Shown here: piece by piece, positions 34,659 through 42,343 of the stretch
Layout of the letters: the number at the start of each line of letters is the position of its first letter
Numbering within the stretch: the first letter of the stretch is position 1
NCBI RefSeq assembly: GCF_050563525.1
Contig: NZ_JBNXUN010000002.1
Coordinates: 434,001-498,000, forward strand
Reading direction: 5' to 3'
Origin: Falsiroseomonas sp050563525
Lineage (GTDB): Bacteria > Pseudomonadota > Alphaproteobacteria > Acetobacterales > Acetobacteraceae
Length of the DNA: 64,000 nt
Notes under the pieces: model-generated
What the model was told of the DNA's origin: nothing
The model's database searches: none
Seen by the model: the letters and a program-made list of their open reading frames with translations, nothing else
Translations under genes and position numbers: made by a program

Positions 34659-36056
34659 TCACTCCGCGGCGGGAAGCCACACCCGGAAGGTCGAGCCGAC
34701 GCCCTCCTCGCTCTCGATCAGCAGCAGTCCGCGATGGCGGTTGACGATGTGCTTGACGATGGCGAGGCCGAGGCCGGTGCCGCCGGCATTGCGTCCACGG
34801 CCGCGATCGACGCGGTAGAAGCGCTCCGTCAGCCGCGGCAGATGCTGACGGGCGATGCCGGGGCCCTCGTCGCTGACGGCCAGCACCAGGCCGGGCCGGG
34901 CCGGCCAGCGCGGGTCGGGCACATCCTGCGCCCGCGCCAGGGTCAGCCGGATGGTGCCGCCCTCCCGCCCATAGCGCGCCGCGTTCTCCAGCAGGTTGCG
35001 CAGCACCTGCGCCAGTTGGCCGGCCTCTGCGGGCGCGGCGACCAGGCCCTCCGGCGCCTGCACCGCGACGCTGGCGCCGCGCGCCGCCAGCACCGGCCCC
35101 AGCGCCTCCAGCTCCGCCGCCACCAGTGCGCCGAGGTCGACCCGGCCGGTGGGTGGCTGATGCTCCGTGATCTCGATGCGGGACAGGCCGAGCAGGTCGT
35201 CGATCAGGCGCCGCATGCGGTCCGCCTGTTCCGCCATGATGCCGAGGAAGCGGGCGCTCGCCTCGCGGTCATCCTCGGCCGGGCCGCGCAGCGTCTCGAT
35301 GAAGCCGATCAGGCTGGCCAGCGGCGTGCGCAGCTCGTGACTGGCATTGGCGACAAAATCGGCGCGCATCCGTTCCACCGCGCGGTCCCGCGTGCGGTCG
35401 GACAGCAGCAGCAGCAGGCGGCCGCCATCGGCCAGCGGCGGGTCCATCGGCACCGCGTGGACATGCAGCTCCCGCTGCACCGGAACCGGCAGGGCGATGT
35501 CGGCGCGCTGCGCGGCGCCGGTCGCGAGCGCGGCGGATACGGCCTCGGCCAGGGCAGGGTGGCGCAGCAGCGCGGCGAGGTCGCCGCCGCCGGCCGGCAC
35601 GGCACCGAACAGCGCCCGCGCCTCCGCATTGGCACGCAGCGCGGCGCCGCCGGAATCCAGCACCACCAGGGGGTCCGGCAGGATCTCGATGATCGCGGCG
35701 TCCGATTGCCGCAGGCGGGAGACCTGCTCGGTGCGGGCCTGCAAGGCGCGGGCGACACGCCGCGCGGTCTCCGCCACCTCCTCGACCGAAGGCAGCAGCA
35801 GCGGCCCGGCCAGTTCCGGCACCGTGCCCTCGCCATCCATCGCCTGGCGCAGCGCGGCACCGAGGCTGCGCAGATTGCCAAGCCAGATGCGCGCCACGGT
35901 CAGCGCACCGGCCAGCGTGGCGCCCAATGCCAGCAGCCCCGGCAGCGGGTCCACGGCACCGCCCAGCAGCAGCAGCAGCAGGGCAAAGGCCGGCACGCCG
36001 CCGACCAGCGCCGACGCGGCCAGCAAGCGCCCAAGGGGTGGCGGCGCGGCTGGCAT
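34659..36056 (-). CDS. PhoR-like sensor histidine kinase
   Basis: A 465-residue membrane kinase: two N-terminal membrane helices within residues 10-58 with almost no periplasmic loop, a PAS-like domain (DAAIIEILPDPLVVLDSGG, from residue 119), the H-box NASHELRTPLASLIGF with His240, an N-box NLLENAARYG, and G-boxes DEGPGIA and GGTGLGLAIVKHIV. The architecture is that of phosphate-sensing PhoR. No response regulator or pst genes follow downstream, so phosphate sensing is only inferred. A 26-base gap separates it from the activator gene upstream. Confidence 0.87.
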   Translation of the reverse strand: MPAAPPPLGRLLAASALVGGVPAFALLLLLLGGAVDPLPGLLALGATLAGALTVARIWLGNLRSLGAALRQAMDGEGTVPELAGPLLLPSVEEVAETARRVARALQARTEQVSRLRQSDAAIIEILPDPLVVLDSGGAALRANAEARALFGAVPAGGGDLAALLRHPALAEAVSAALATGAAQRADIALPVPVQRELHVHAVPMDPPLADGGRLLLLLSDRTRDRAVERMRADFVANASHELRTPLASLIGFIETLRGPAEDDREASARFLGIMAEQADRMRRLIDDLLGLSRIEITEHQPPTGRVDLGALVAAELEALGPVLAARGASVAVQAPEGLVAAPAEAGQLAQVLRNLLENAARYGREGGTIRLTLARAQDVPDPRWPARPGLVLAVSDEGPGIARQHLPRLTERFYRVDRGRGRNAGGTGLGLAIVKHIVNRHRGLLLIESEEGVGSTFRVWLPAAE

Positions 36057-36082
36057 GGCCTAGCCCGGGGGCCCTTCGGGGC

Positions 36083-37285
36083 TCAGAAGCCCGGCGCGCC
36101 CGGGACCGGGGCCTGCTCGATCACCTGCGGCTCGCTGCCCGCCGAGACGGCATAGACCGCGAGGCCGCGCAGGGTCTGGCCATCCGGCAGCAGCCGCAGC
36201 GGGCCATCGGCCCCGGCGAACCCCTCACCGCCCGTCACCTGGCCCGGCAACGCGCCACTGCGTAGTGAGCGGGTGGCGATGGCGGCGGCATCGTAGGCGG
36301 TGGCGGCGACGCGTGGCGGGGTTTCGCGGAAGGCGTCGCGGTAGCGGGCCTCGAATCGGGCGCGGGCACGGCCATCCGGACCGGCGAACCACGCCCCCTC
36401 CAGCGCCGGCTCCCGGCCCAGGGCCGTGTCGTTCAGCCACAGCGCCGTGCCCAGCAGGCGCGGCGTCTGCCCACCAGCCTGGGCTTCCGCCACCCAGGTG
36501 GCGGCGAAGCGACGCGCGCGGTCGCCGGCTTCGCCGATCAGCACCGCCTCCGCGCGGCCACCGCTGATCCGGGCGCCGGAGGCCGCCATGCCCGGATCGG
36601 AGTTGGCCGGATGCAGCGCGATGCTGGGCGGCGGCAGGCCGAGATCGCCGGTCGCACCGCGCAGCGCCTCGGCCAGCGCCCGGCCAAAATCGTTGTCCGG
36701 CGCCCCGAGCGCGAAGCGCTGAACCCCCTGCGCCGCGGCGGCCGCGACCACGCGCCGCACCTGCTGGCGCGGCGTGATGCCGAGCACCCAGACGCCCGCC
36801 CCGGCGCGCTGCGAGTCATTGGTGAAGGCCAGCACCGGCACGCCGGCGGCGCGGGCCGGTTCGGCCACGGCGGCGACCTCCGCGCTGGTCAGCGGGCCGA
36901 TCAGCACGCGGGCGCCATCGGCGATCGCCGCCCGCGCCGCATCCCGTGCCCCGGCCGGCGTGCCGCCGGTGTCACGTGGGGCCAGCTCGATGCCGGATTG
37001 CGATTCGTCGAACAGCGCCATGTAGCCGGCATTCAGCATCGCCTGGCCGAGCGGCGCCTGCGGCCCGGTCAGCGGCAGCAGCATTGCCGCGCGCAACGGC
37101 CCGACCGGCCCCGGCATCATCGGCTGCACGCCGCCGATCGGCGGGGCGACTCCGATGAAGGATGGCCGCGGGGCTTGCGGCGCGCAGGCTGCAAGGCCCA
37201 GAAGGGCGCTCAGCAGAACCCCGAGACCGGCGCTTCCGAAGCGGCGCCGGGCGAGGGGCAACCGGCGGGGCGTGGAAATTGGCAA
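36083..37285 (-). CDS. Penicillin-binding protein activator, periplasmic-binding-fold lipoprotein (LpoA/LppC-like)
   Basis: A 400-residue lipoprotein with a long n-region, lipobox LAAC and a type I periplasmic-binding fold (MLLPLTGPQAPLGQAMLNAG, VLIGPLTSAEVAAVA, VLAFTNDS) like the C-terminal domain of E. coli LpoA. In E. coli LpoA activates PBP1a from the outer membrane; the alphaproteobacterial proteins are shorter and less studied. The start is TTG 37285, with AGGAGGG seven bases upstream; an in-frame GTG at 37354 lies inside rsmI. Its 5' end meets rsmI head to head. Confidence 0.85.
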   Translation of the reverse strand: MPISTPRRLPLARRRFGSAGLGVLLSALLGLAACAPQAPRPSFIGVAPPIGGVQPMMPGPVGPLRAAMLLPLTGPQAPLGQAMLNAGYMALFDESQSGIELAPRDTGGTPAGARDAARAAIADGARVLIGPLTSAEVAAVAEPARAAGVPVLAFTNDSQRAGAGVWVLGITPRQQVRRVVAAAAAQGVQRFALGAPDNDFGRALAEALRGATGDLGLPPPSIALHPANSDPGMAASGARISGGRAEAVLIGEAGDRARRFAATWVAEAQAGGQTPRLLGTALWLNDTALGREPALEGAWFAGPDGRARARFEARYRDAFRETPPRVAATAYDAAAIATRSLRSGALPGQVTGGEGFAGADGPLRLLPDGQTLRGLAVYAVSAGSEPQVIEQAPVPGAPGF

Positions 37286-38166
37286 GCGGCGACCCTCCTG
37301 AACGGGCGGCGGCGCCTCGGGAGGCCCCGCTTGGGCTGTCCCTGGTGGCGACACCGATCGGCAATCTCGGCGACCTGTCGCCCAGGGCTCTCGCGGTACT
37401 CGGCGCGGTGGATGCCGTGCTGTGCGAGGATACCAGGGTAACAGGCCTCATGTTGCAGCGTTATGGCGTCTCCGCGACGCTGGTGCCACTGCATGACCAC
37501 AACGAAGCGGAGATGATACCTCGGGTACTGGCCCGCATCGAGGCGGGGCAGCGGCTGGCGCTGGCGTCCGATGCCGGGACGCCGCTGGTCTCGGACCCTG
37601 GATACCGGCTGGTGCGCGCCGCCATCGAGGCCGGTGTGCCAGTCACCGCGGTGCCGGGGCCGAACGCGGCGGTGGTGGCGCTGACCCTTTCGGGGCTGCC
37701 GCCTCACCCCTTCGTGTTCCTGGGCTTCCTGCCGCCGAAGGACGGACCGCGTGCCGCGGCCATCGCGCGCCACCGCGCCGCGGAGCGCGCTGGCCTGTCC
37801 GCCACGCTGGTGCTGCACGAGGCGCCGCACCGGCTGGCGGAGGCGCTGGCGGCGCTGGCCGAGGGGCTGGGCGCGGATCGGCCCGCCGCGGTGGCGCGCG
37901 AATTGACCAAGCGGTTCGAGGAGGTGCGGCGCGGCACCCTGGCGGAGCTTGCCGCGCATTACGCCACCGAGCCGGCGCGTGGCGAGATCTGCATCTGCGT
38001 CGGCCCGGCGCCGGAGGAGCCCACCGCCGCCGCCGATCTCGACACGCAGTTGCGGGCCGCGATGGCGAGCCAGAGCCTGCGCGACGCCGCCGCGATGGTC
38101 GCCGCCGCCACCGGGCTGCCGCGCAAGCAGGTCTATGCGCGGGCGCTGGAACTGGCGGCGGGCTGA
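37279..38166 (+). CDS. rsmI: 16S rRNA (cytidine1402-2'-O)-methyltransferase RsmI
   Basis: Methylates the 2'-OH of C1402 in the ribosomal P site. The 295-residue tetrapyrrole-methylase-fold protein shows LVATPIGNLGDLSPRALAVL, CEDTRVTG, LHDHNE, the SDAGTPLVSDPGY loop, and VPGPNAAV, all diagnostic. The best start is TTG 37279, only two bases from the divergent TTG of the activator gene; no ATG or GTG is available before the conserved core except ATG 37162. The next gene in related genomes is usually yraN; it is missing here. Confidence 0.92.
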   Translation: MASGDPPERAAAPREAPLGLSLVATPIGNLGDLSPRALAVLGAVDAVLCEDTRVTGLMLQRYGVSATLVPLHDHNEAEMIPRVLARIEAGQRLALASDAGTPLVSDPGYRLVRAAIEAGVPVTAVPGPNAAVVALTLSGLPPHPFVFLGFLPPKDGPRAAAIARHRAAERAGLSATLVLHEAPHRLAEALAALAEGLGADRPAAVARELTKRFEEVRRGTLAELAAHYATEPARGEICICVGPAPEEPTAAADLDTQLRAAMASQSLRDAAAMVAAATGLPRKQVYARALELAAG

Positions 38167-38331
38167 CTCAGAGACCGTCGAGAATGCCGGCGGCTGAGGA
38201 TCCGCAGGGTATCTTGCGTCCCTGGCAGAAGGTGGACGCCGCCGATGCTGGTTAAATCGCAAGTCCACCGACGCCCCAGGGGCGGAAAAGATCCGCGGAG
38301 CCGACTTGCCCGGTGTTCTCGAACGGTTTTT

Positions 38332-39285
38332 TCAGCCCGCCGGCTTGTGCAGCAGCACGGAGCCGGGTGGCAGCTCGTTCGCGAATTGGGTCAGGACATT
38401 CACCGCGCGCCGATCAGTGCCGAGCACCAGGCCGATGACCGGCACACGACAAGCCACCGCATAGGCGGCCGGCAGATCCTGGTTCGTTATCAACACCCCG
38501 CAGCGCGCCACCAGCGACTTCATCCGCGCCGGAGTCATCTGCCGGCGGCGCCAGGCCGAATCGGAGAGTTCGGGCAGCAGAAGCGTCGCGCCGGGCAGCA
38601 GATCCTCCAGGAAGGCGCGGCTGCCCGCAAAGTCGTCCATTGCGCCTTCCACGGGTTCCATTGGCAGCGGCAGCACCGGCCAGCCTTGCATCGGCGCCAG
38701 CACCGCGCACAACTCCTCCCGCCGCGCGGTCCAGGCGGCGCGCATCCGTGGCCCGCCGAGGATGGATAGCCCCAGCAGCTTGCCGCCCGGCAGCAGCGGC
38801 AGCAGCGCCGGGTCGGGCGGGCCGAGCCGCTCCGGGTAGGGGTCGATGCGAAACATGCGGGCGACGCGCCAGACCAGCAGCGCATTGGCCGTGTGATGGT
38901 CGCGCAGGTCCAGCGGCCGGGCCGCCTCCAGCACAGCGACACCGGCCGGTGGGTCGCGCCGCGCTGCCCCGCGCTCGACGCCGAAGCGCAGCACCTCGAA
39001 GCTGGCCCCGGCCGCCACGGCGCGCGCGGCCAGCGCAAGTGCCTGTTCCAGCGCCGGCCGTTCCTGGAAGGCGCCCGTCAGTACCACCCGGCCGATTCCG
39101 AGCGCCACGGGATTGGCATCCGGGGCCACGACCTCGAAACCTGGCGGCGCAACAGGGGCGCTGGTGGCCAGCAACAGCGGCGCGTCGCCCCCCAGGCCGC
39201 CGGCCAGCAGGCGCGGCAGGTCGGCGAGCAGGGCGCGTGAGCGCAGGTCGCGGAACGGGCGCTCCGCCAGGATCAGGGTGCGCAT
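38332..39285 (-). CDS. Polysaccharide pyruvyl-transferase-like protein, divergent paralogue of the next gene
   Basis: A 317-residue soluble protein. Its C-terminal third aligns by eye with the protein encoded immediately upstream: W-RR-QMTPARMKSLVARCGVLITN against W-RA-HLTPRRLKGLVARLDTLVTQ, then VIGLVLGTDRRAVNVL and LPPGSVLL in the same order. It lacks the N-terminal GxxGxxNLGDE motif of pyruvyl transferases and instead starts TLILAERPFRDL. It may be a degenerate or re-purposed family member. ATG 39285 overlaps the stop of the upstream paralogue. Confidence 0.65.
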   Translation of the reverse strand: MRTLILAERPFRDLRSRALLADLPRLLAGGLGGDAPLLLATSAPVAPPGFEVVAPDANPVALGIGRVVLTGAFQERPALEQALALAARAVAAGASFEVLRFGVERGAARRDPPAGVAVLEAARPLDLRDHHTANALLVWRVARMFRIDPYPERLGPPDPALLPLLPGGKLLGLSILGGPRMRAAWTARREELCAVLAPMQGWPVLPLPMEPVEGAMDDFAGSRAFLEDLLPGATLLLPELSDSAWRRRQMTPARMKSLVARCGVLITNQDLPAAYAVACRVPVIGLVLGTDRRAVNVLTQFANELPPGSVLLHKPAG

Positions 39286-40262
39286 CAGGCGGTGAGCAGC
39301 CCGAGGCAGCGCGACCCGGGGGGCAGCCGGTGCTGCATGCCGACGAAGGTGCGGCGCAGGCTGTTGTCCTCCAGCGGGTGCAGGCCGATGACGCGAACGC
39401 CGCTGCCGATGGCGTGGACCAGGTTGTGCTTGCGCTGCGTCACCAGCGTATCCAGCCGCGCGACCAGCCCCTTCAGCCGGCGCGGCGTCAGGTGGGCGCG
39501 CCAGTGGTCGCGGTCCAGCAGCGCGGGGGCGGCGATGCGGTGGCCCGGCAGGAAGTCGCGGATGAAGGCCAACGCGCCGGCCATGTCATCCTCCGCCGCG
39601 CTGTTCACATGGACCGTGCTGACGATCGGCACGATCAGGTGGTCGGAGAATTCCACCAGCATGTCACGCACCAGCGCCGCCTCCTGCGCCAGGCAGGCGC
39701 GCATGTTCGGCATCGGGATGATGGACACGCCAAGCAGCGGCACGCCGCGCGGCAGCAGCGCGTCCGCCAGGCTGAAATCGGGCGCGATGTCGGCCTCGGG
39801 GAAGAAGGAGATGCGTGGCAGGCGCCCGAACCCGGCCTCGGCCACACGCTCCACACCCAGGTAGTCGCGCACCGTGAAGCTGGCGAGGCGATCGATCACG
39901 CCACGTGCCGTGGCATCGAGCCAGCCGAGGTCGTTCAGCAGCCAGGCGACGCCAAGGTTGTGGAAATGGATCTCCGCGCCCTGCGCCTCGGCCTGCGCCA
40001 GCCATGGCATCCAGTTGCGGAAGGCATCCGGCACGCCGAACATGCCGCCGCCGAACACCACGCGCCCCGGCCGCAGCGCCAGCATCTGCGCCGCATCACC
40101 GAAGCACCCATCGAGGCCCGGCACGCACTGCAGCGTCCATTCCGGCGCGACGGAGAAGGCGTGGCTCCGCGCGCCCGGGAAGGCTTGCAGCGCCTCGATC
40201 AGGCAAAGCTCGTCGCCGAGGTTGCCGTAGCCATAGGCGCCCAGGAACACGGTCGTGGTCAT
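39285..40262 (-). CDS. Polysaccharide pyruvyl transferase family protein
   Basis: Enzymes of this family add pyruvate ketals from phosphoenolpyruvate to surface sugars. The 325-residue protein begins FLGAYGYGNLGDE, the family's glycine-rich motif, followed by VVFGGGMFG, SFTVRDYLGVERV (the conserved RDxxS/G segment) and LVTQRKHNLVHAIGSGVRVIGLHP, close to the conserved T-R-H-A-I pattern near the C-terminus. The acceptor is unknown. It lies between hemW and its paralogue, all on the minus strand, four bases from hemW. Confidence 0.8.
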   Translation of the reverse strand: MTTTVFLGAYGYGNLGDELCLIEALQAFPGARSHAFSVAPEWTLQCVPGLDGCFGDAAQMLALRPGRVVFGGGMFGVPDAFRNWMPWLAQAEAQGAEIHFHNLGVAWLLNDLGWLDATARGVIDRLASFTVRDYLGVERVAEAGFGRLPRISFFPEADIAPDFSLADALLPRGVPLLGVSIIPMPNMRACLAQEAALVRDMLVEFSDHLIVPIVSTVHVNSAAEDDMAGALAFIRDFLPGHRIAAPALLDRDHWRAHLTPRRLKGLVARLDTLVTQRKHNLVHAIGSGVRVIGLHPLEDNSLRRTFVGMQHRLPPGSRCLGLLTA

Positions 40263-40266
40263 TGCG

Positions 40267-41430
40267 CTATCTGACCAGCAGCGGCAGCAGCGCGTCCAGC
40301 CGCAATAATCCATCCGGCGTGGCGGCGAGCCGGCCGTTTGAACGCCATTCGAGCAAACCCTCGGCGGCGAGGCTTTCGAGCGCGCCGGGTTCGACGCAGT
40401 CCTCGAAGGCCAGGCCGCTGCGGCGGGCGATGCGCGCGGGTTCGATGCCCTCATGCAGGCGCAGGCCCATCAGCAGCGCCTCCCGCGCCCGATCGCGCGG
40501 CGACAGTGCCTCCTCCTCCACCACCGCGTGGCCGTCGCGCTGCACGCGCGCAAGCCATTCCTCTGGTGCGCGATGGCGGCGGGCGGCCATCAGGCGCCCA
40601 TCCGGCAGGGTGAGGCGCTGATGGGCGCCGGCGCCGATGCCGAGGTAGTCGCCATACCGCCAGTAGGCGAGGTTGTGGCGGCTTTCGGCGCCGGGCTGGG
40701 CGTAGTTGGAGATCTCGTAGGGCAGCAGGCCGAAGCCGGCGGCCTCCTCGGCGGTCGCGGTATAGAGCCGCGCCGCGTCATCGCCCTCCGGCAGCCGGAA
40801 GGCGCCGCGGCCGAACAGGGTCGCGAACTGCGTGCCGGGCTCGATGGTAAGCTGGTAGAGCGAGAGGTGATCCGCCGCCAGCGCCAGCGCCTGGCGCAGC
40901 TCCGCCCGCCATGCCGCCTCGGCCTGACCCGGCCTGGCGTAGATCAGGTCGAAGGATACGCGCGGGAAGGTGCTGCGGGCGTGTTCCAGTGCGGTGATGG
41001 CCTCGCGGGTATCATGCTTGCGGCCGAGGAAGGCCAGCGCCTCCGCATCCAGCGCCTGCACGCCAAGCGAGACGCGGTTCACGCCGGCGGCGCGGAACTC
41101 CCGCAGCTTCGCCAGTTCGACGCTGGTCGGGTTGGCTTCCAGCGTGATCTCGATGCCGGGCGCCAGGTCGAAAAGCCGCGCCGCGTCCTCGATCAGCGCG
41201 GCAGCGGTGGAGGGCGCCATCAGGCTGGGCGTGCCGCCACCGAAGAAGATGCTGGCCAGGGTGCGGCGCCCGGCCTGGTTGGCGCGCCCGGCCTCCCGCG
41301 CCAGTTCCGCCCGCAGCGCGGTGGCGAAGGCCGCCTGGTCCACCCGGTCCCGCACATGGCTGTTGAAGTCACAGTAGGGGCACTTGGCGGCGCAGAAGGG
41401 CCAGTGGATGTAGAGGGCCAGGGTTTCCAT
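40267..41430 (-). CDS. hemW: Radical SAM heme chaperone HemW (coproporphyrinogen-oxidase-like)
   Basis: Binds heme and a [4Fe-4S] cluster and delivers heme to membrane targets; it is not a functional coproporphyrinogen oxidase in the organisms tested. The 387-residue protein has the radical SAM triad C13-x3-C17-x2-C20 in HWPFCAAKCPYCDF, the family motif FFGGGTPS, and YQLTIEPGTQF. Lack of the fourth HemN-type cysteine and of the extended N-terminus fits HemW. The start at 41430 is divergent from ybaK. Confidence 0.93.
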   Translation of the reverse strand: METLALYIHWPFCAAKCPYCDFNSHVRDRVDQAAFATALRAELAREAGRANQAGRRTLASIFFGGGTPSLMAPSTAAALIEDAARLFDLAPGIEITLEANPTSVELAKLREFRAAGVNRVSLGVQALDAEALAFLGRKHDTREAITALEHARSTFPRVSFDLIYARPGQAEAAWRAELRQALALAADHLSLYQLTIEPGTQFATLFGRGAFRLPEGDDAARLYTATAEEAAGFGLLPYEISNYAQPGAESRHNLAYWRYGDYLGIGAGAHQRLTLPDGRLMAARRHRAPEEWLARVQRDGHAVVEEEALSPRDRAREALLMGLRLHEGIEPARIARRSGLAFEDCVEPGALESLAAEGLLEWRSNGRLAATPDGLLRLDALLPLLVR

Positions 41431-41447
41431 CGGCGGGGGATATGGCG

Positions 41448-41921
41448 ATGTCGGGCGGGTCTGTCGAACGGGTGCGCACGGCGCTGGCGGCGGCGGGGCA
41501 TGCGGACACCATTTCCGCCTTTCCGGACGGCACGCGCAGTGCGGTGGAGGCCGCGGCGGCGGTCGGGTGCGACGTGGCGCAGATCGCCAAGTCCATCGTG
41601 TTTCGCGCCGGCGAGAGGCCGGTGCTGGTTGTTGTCTCCGGCGCGAACCGGGTGGATATGGCGAAGGTCGCCGCGGCGCTGATGTTTCACGTGAAACGCG
41701 CCGATGGCGCCTGGGTGCGGGAGGTGACGGGCTTCGCCATCGGCGGCGTCGCACCTCTCGGCCACCTGACGCCGCCGGCGGTGGTGCTGGACGAGGACCT
41801 GTTCCGCTTCGACCGCGTCTGGGCCGCCGCCGGATCGCCCATGCATGTGTTCGAGACGACGCCGGCGGACCTGCTGCGCCTGTCCGGCGGCCTGCGTGCC
41901 GATGTGCGGGAGGCCGGCTGA
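41448..41921 (+). CDS. YbaK/ProX-type aminoacyl-tRNA deacylase domain protein, with a parS-like site inside
   Basis: Family members hydrolyse mischarged Cys-tRNA(Pro) or Ala-tRNA(Pro) in trans. The 157-residue protein has IAKSIVFR with the conserved catalytic lysine, VVSGANRVDMAKVAA and GFAIGGVAPLGHL, the core YbaK motifs. ATG 41448 has GGGGGA seven bases upstream; ATG 41442 is the alternative. The codons for LMFHVKR contain a parS-like palindrome at 41683-41698. The stop overlaps the MAPEG start by one base (TGATG). Confidence 0.88.
   Translation: MSGGSVERVRTALAAAGHADTISAFPDGTRSAVEAAAAVGCDVAQIAKSIVFRAGERPVLVVVSGANRVDMAKVAAALMFHVKRADGAWVREVTGFAIGGVAPLGHLTPPAVVLDEDLFRFDRVWAAAGSPMHVFETTPADLLRLSGGLRADVREAG
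41683..41698. other. parS-like site 3, inside the ybaK-type gene
   Basis: TGTTTCACGTGAAACG, 15 of 16 bases identical to parS sites 1 and 2, with the complete central 14-base palindrome GTTTCACGTGAAAC intact. It lies wholly within coding sequence and translates to MFHVKR, almost the same peptide as the start of rsmG. Confidence 0.85.
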
Positions 41922-42319
41922 TGCTGCCCGTCACCGGGACCTACGCCGGCCTGCTCGCCTTCGGCTTCATCCTGCTGAGCGCGCGCACCATCGTCGCCCG
42001 TCGCAGATACGGCGCATCCCTCGGCACGCCGCACCGGATGGTGGAACGCGTCGTGCGCGCGCATGGCAATTTCGCCGAGCATGTGCCGCTGGCGCTGATC
42101 CTGCTGGCCTTGTGCGAGGCGAACGGGCTGGTGGGCTGGGCGCTGCACGTCCTCGGCATCACGCTGCTGGCGGCCCGCCTGGCGCATGCGCACGGCATAT
42201 CTCGGGAGCCGGAGCTCAGCGCCTGGCGTGTCTTCGGCACCAGCCTGACGCTGACGGTGCTGGGGGCGGCCGCCGCCGCAAACCTGGGGGTGGCGGCGGC
42301 CGTGATGGCCGGGCGCTAG
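41921..42319 (+). CDS. MAPEG family membrane protein
   Basis: A 132-residue integral membrane protein of the MAPEG superfamily (membrane-associated eicosanoid and glutathione metabolism). It has four predicted helices and the signature RVVRAHGNFAEHVPLALILL after helix 1 (cited as RAHGNFAEHVPLAL), where the arginine and asparagine help bind glutathione in characterised members, and RLAHAHG near residue 87. Bacterial functions are mostly unknown. It is translationally coupled to the ybaK-type gene. Confidence 0.9.
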   Translation: MLPVTGTYAGLLAFGFILLSARTIVARRRYGASLGTPHRMVERVVRAHGNFAEHVPLALILLALCEANGLVGWALHVLGITLLAARLAHAHGISREPELSAWRVFGTSLTLTVLGAAAAANLGVAAAVMAGR

Positions 42320-42343
42320 ATCAAGCGCCCGGCCGGACTTCCG

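Noticed and set aside
32253..36155. Open plus-strand frame of about 1300 codons opposite hemH, the glycoside-hydrolase-like gene and the kinase
   Set aside because: It is the mirror of three well-supported minus-strand genes. High GC removes stop codons from antisense frames, and the translation is rich in R, G, Q and H without any domain.
38167..38331. Possible terminator between rsmI and the pyruvyl-transferase-like gene
   Set aside because: A T6 run is present near 38326 but no convincing stem precedes it; the small CGCCC/GGGCG stem lies too far upstream.
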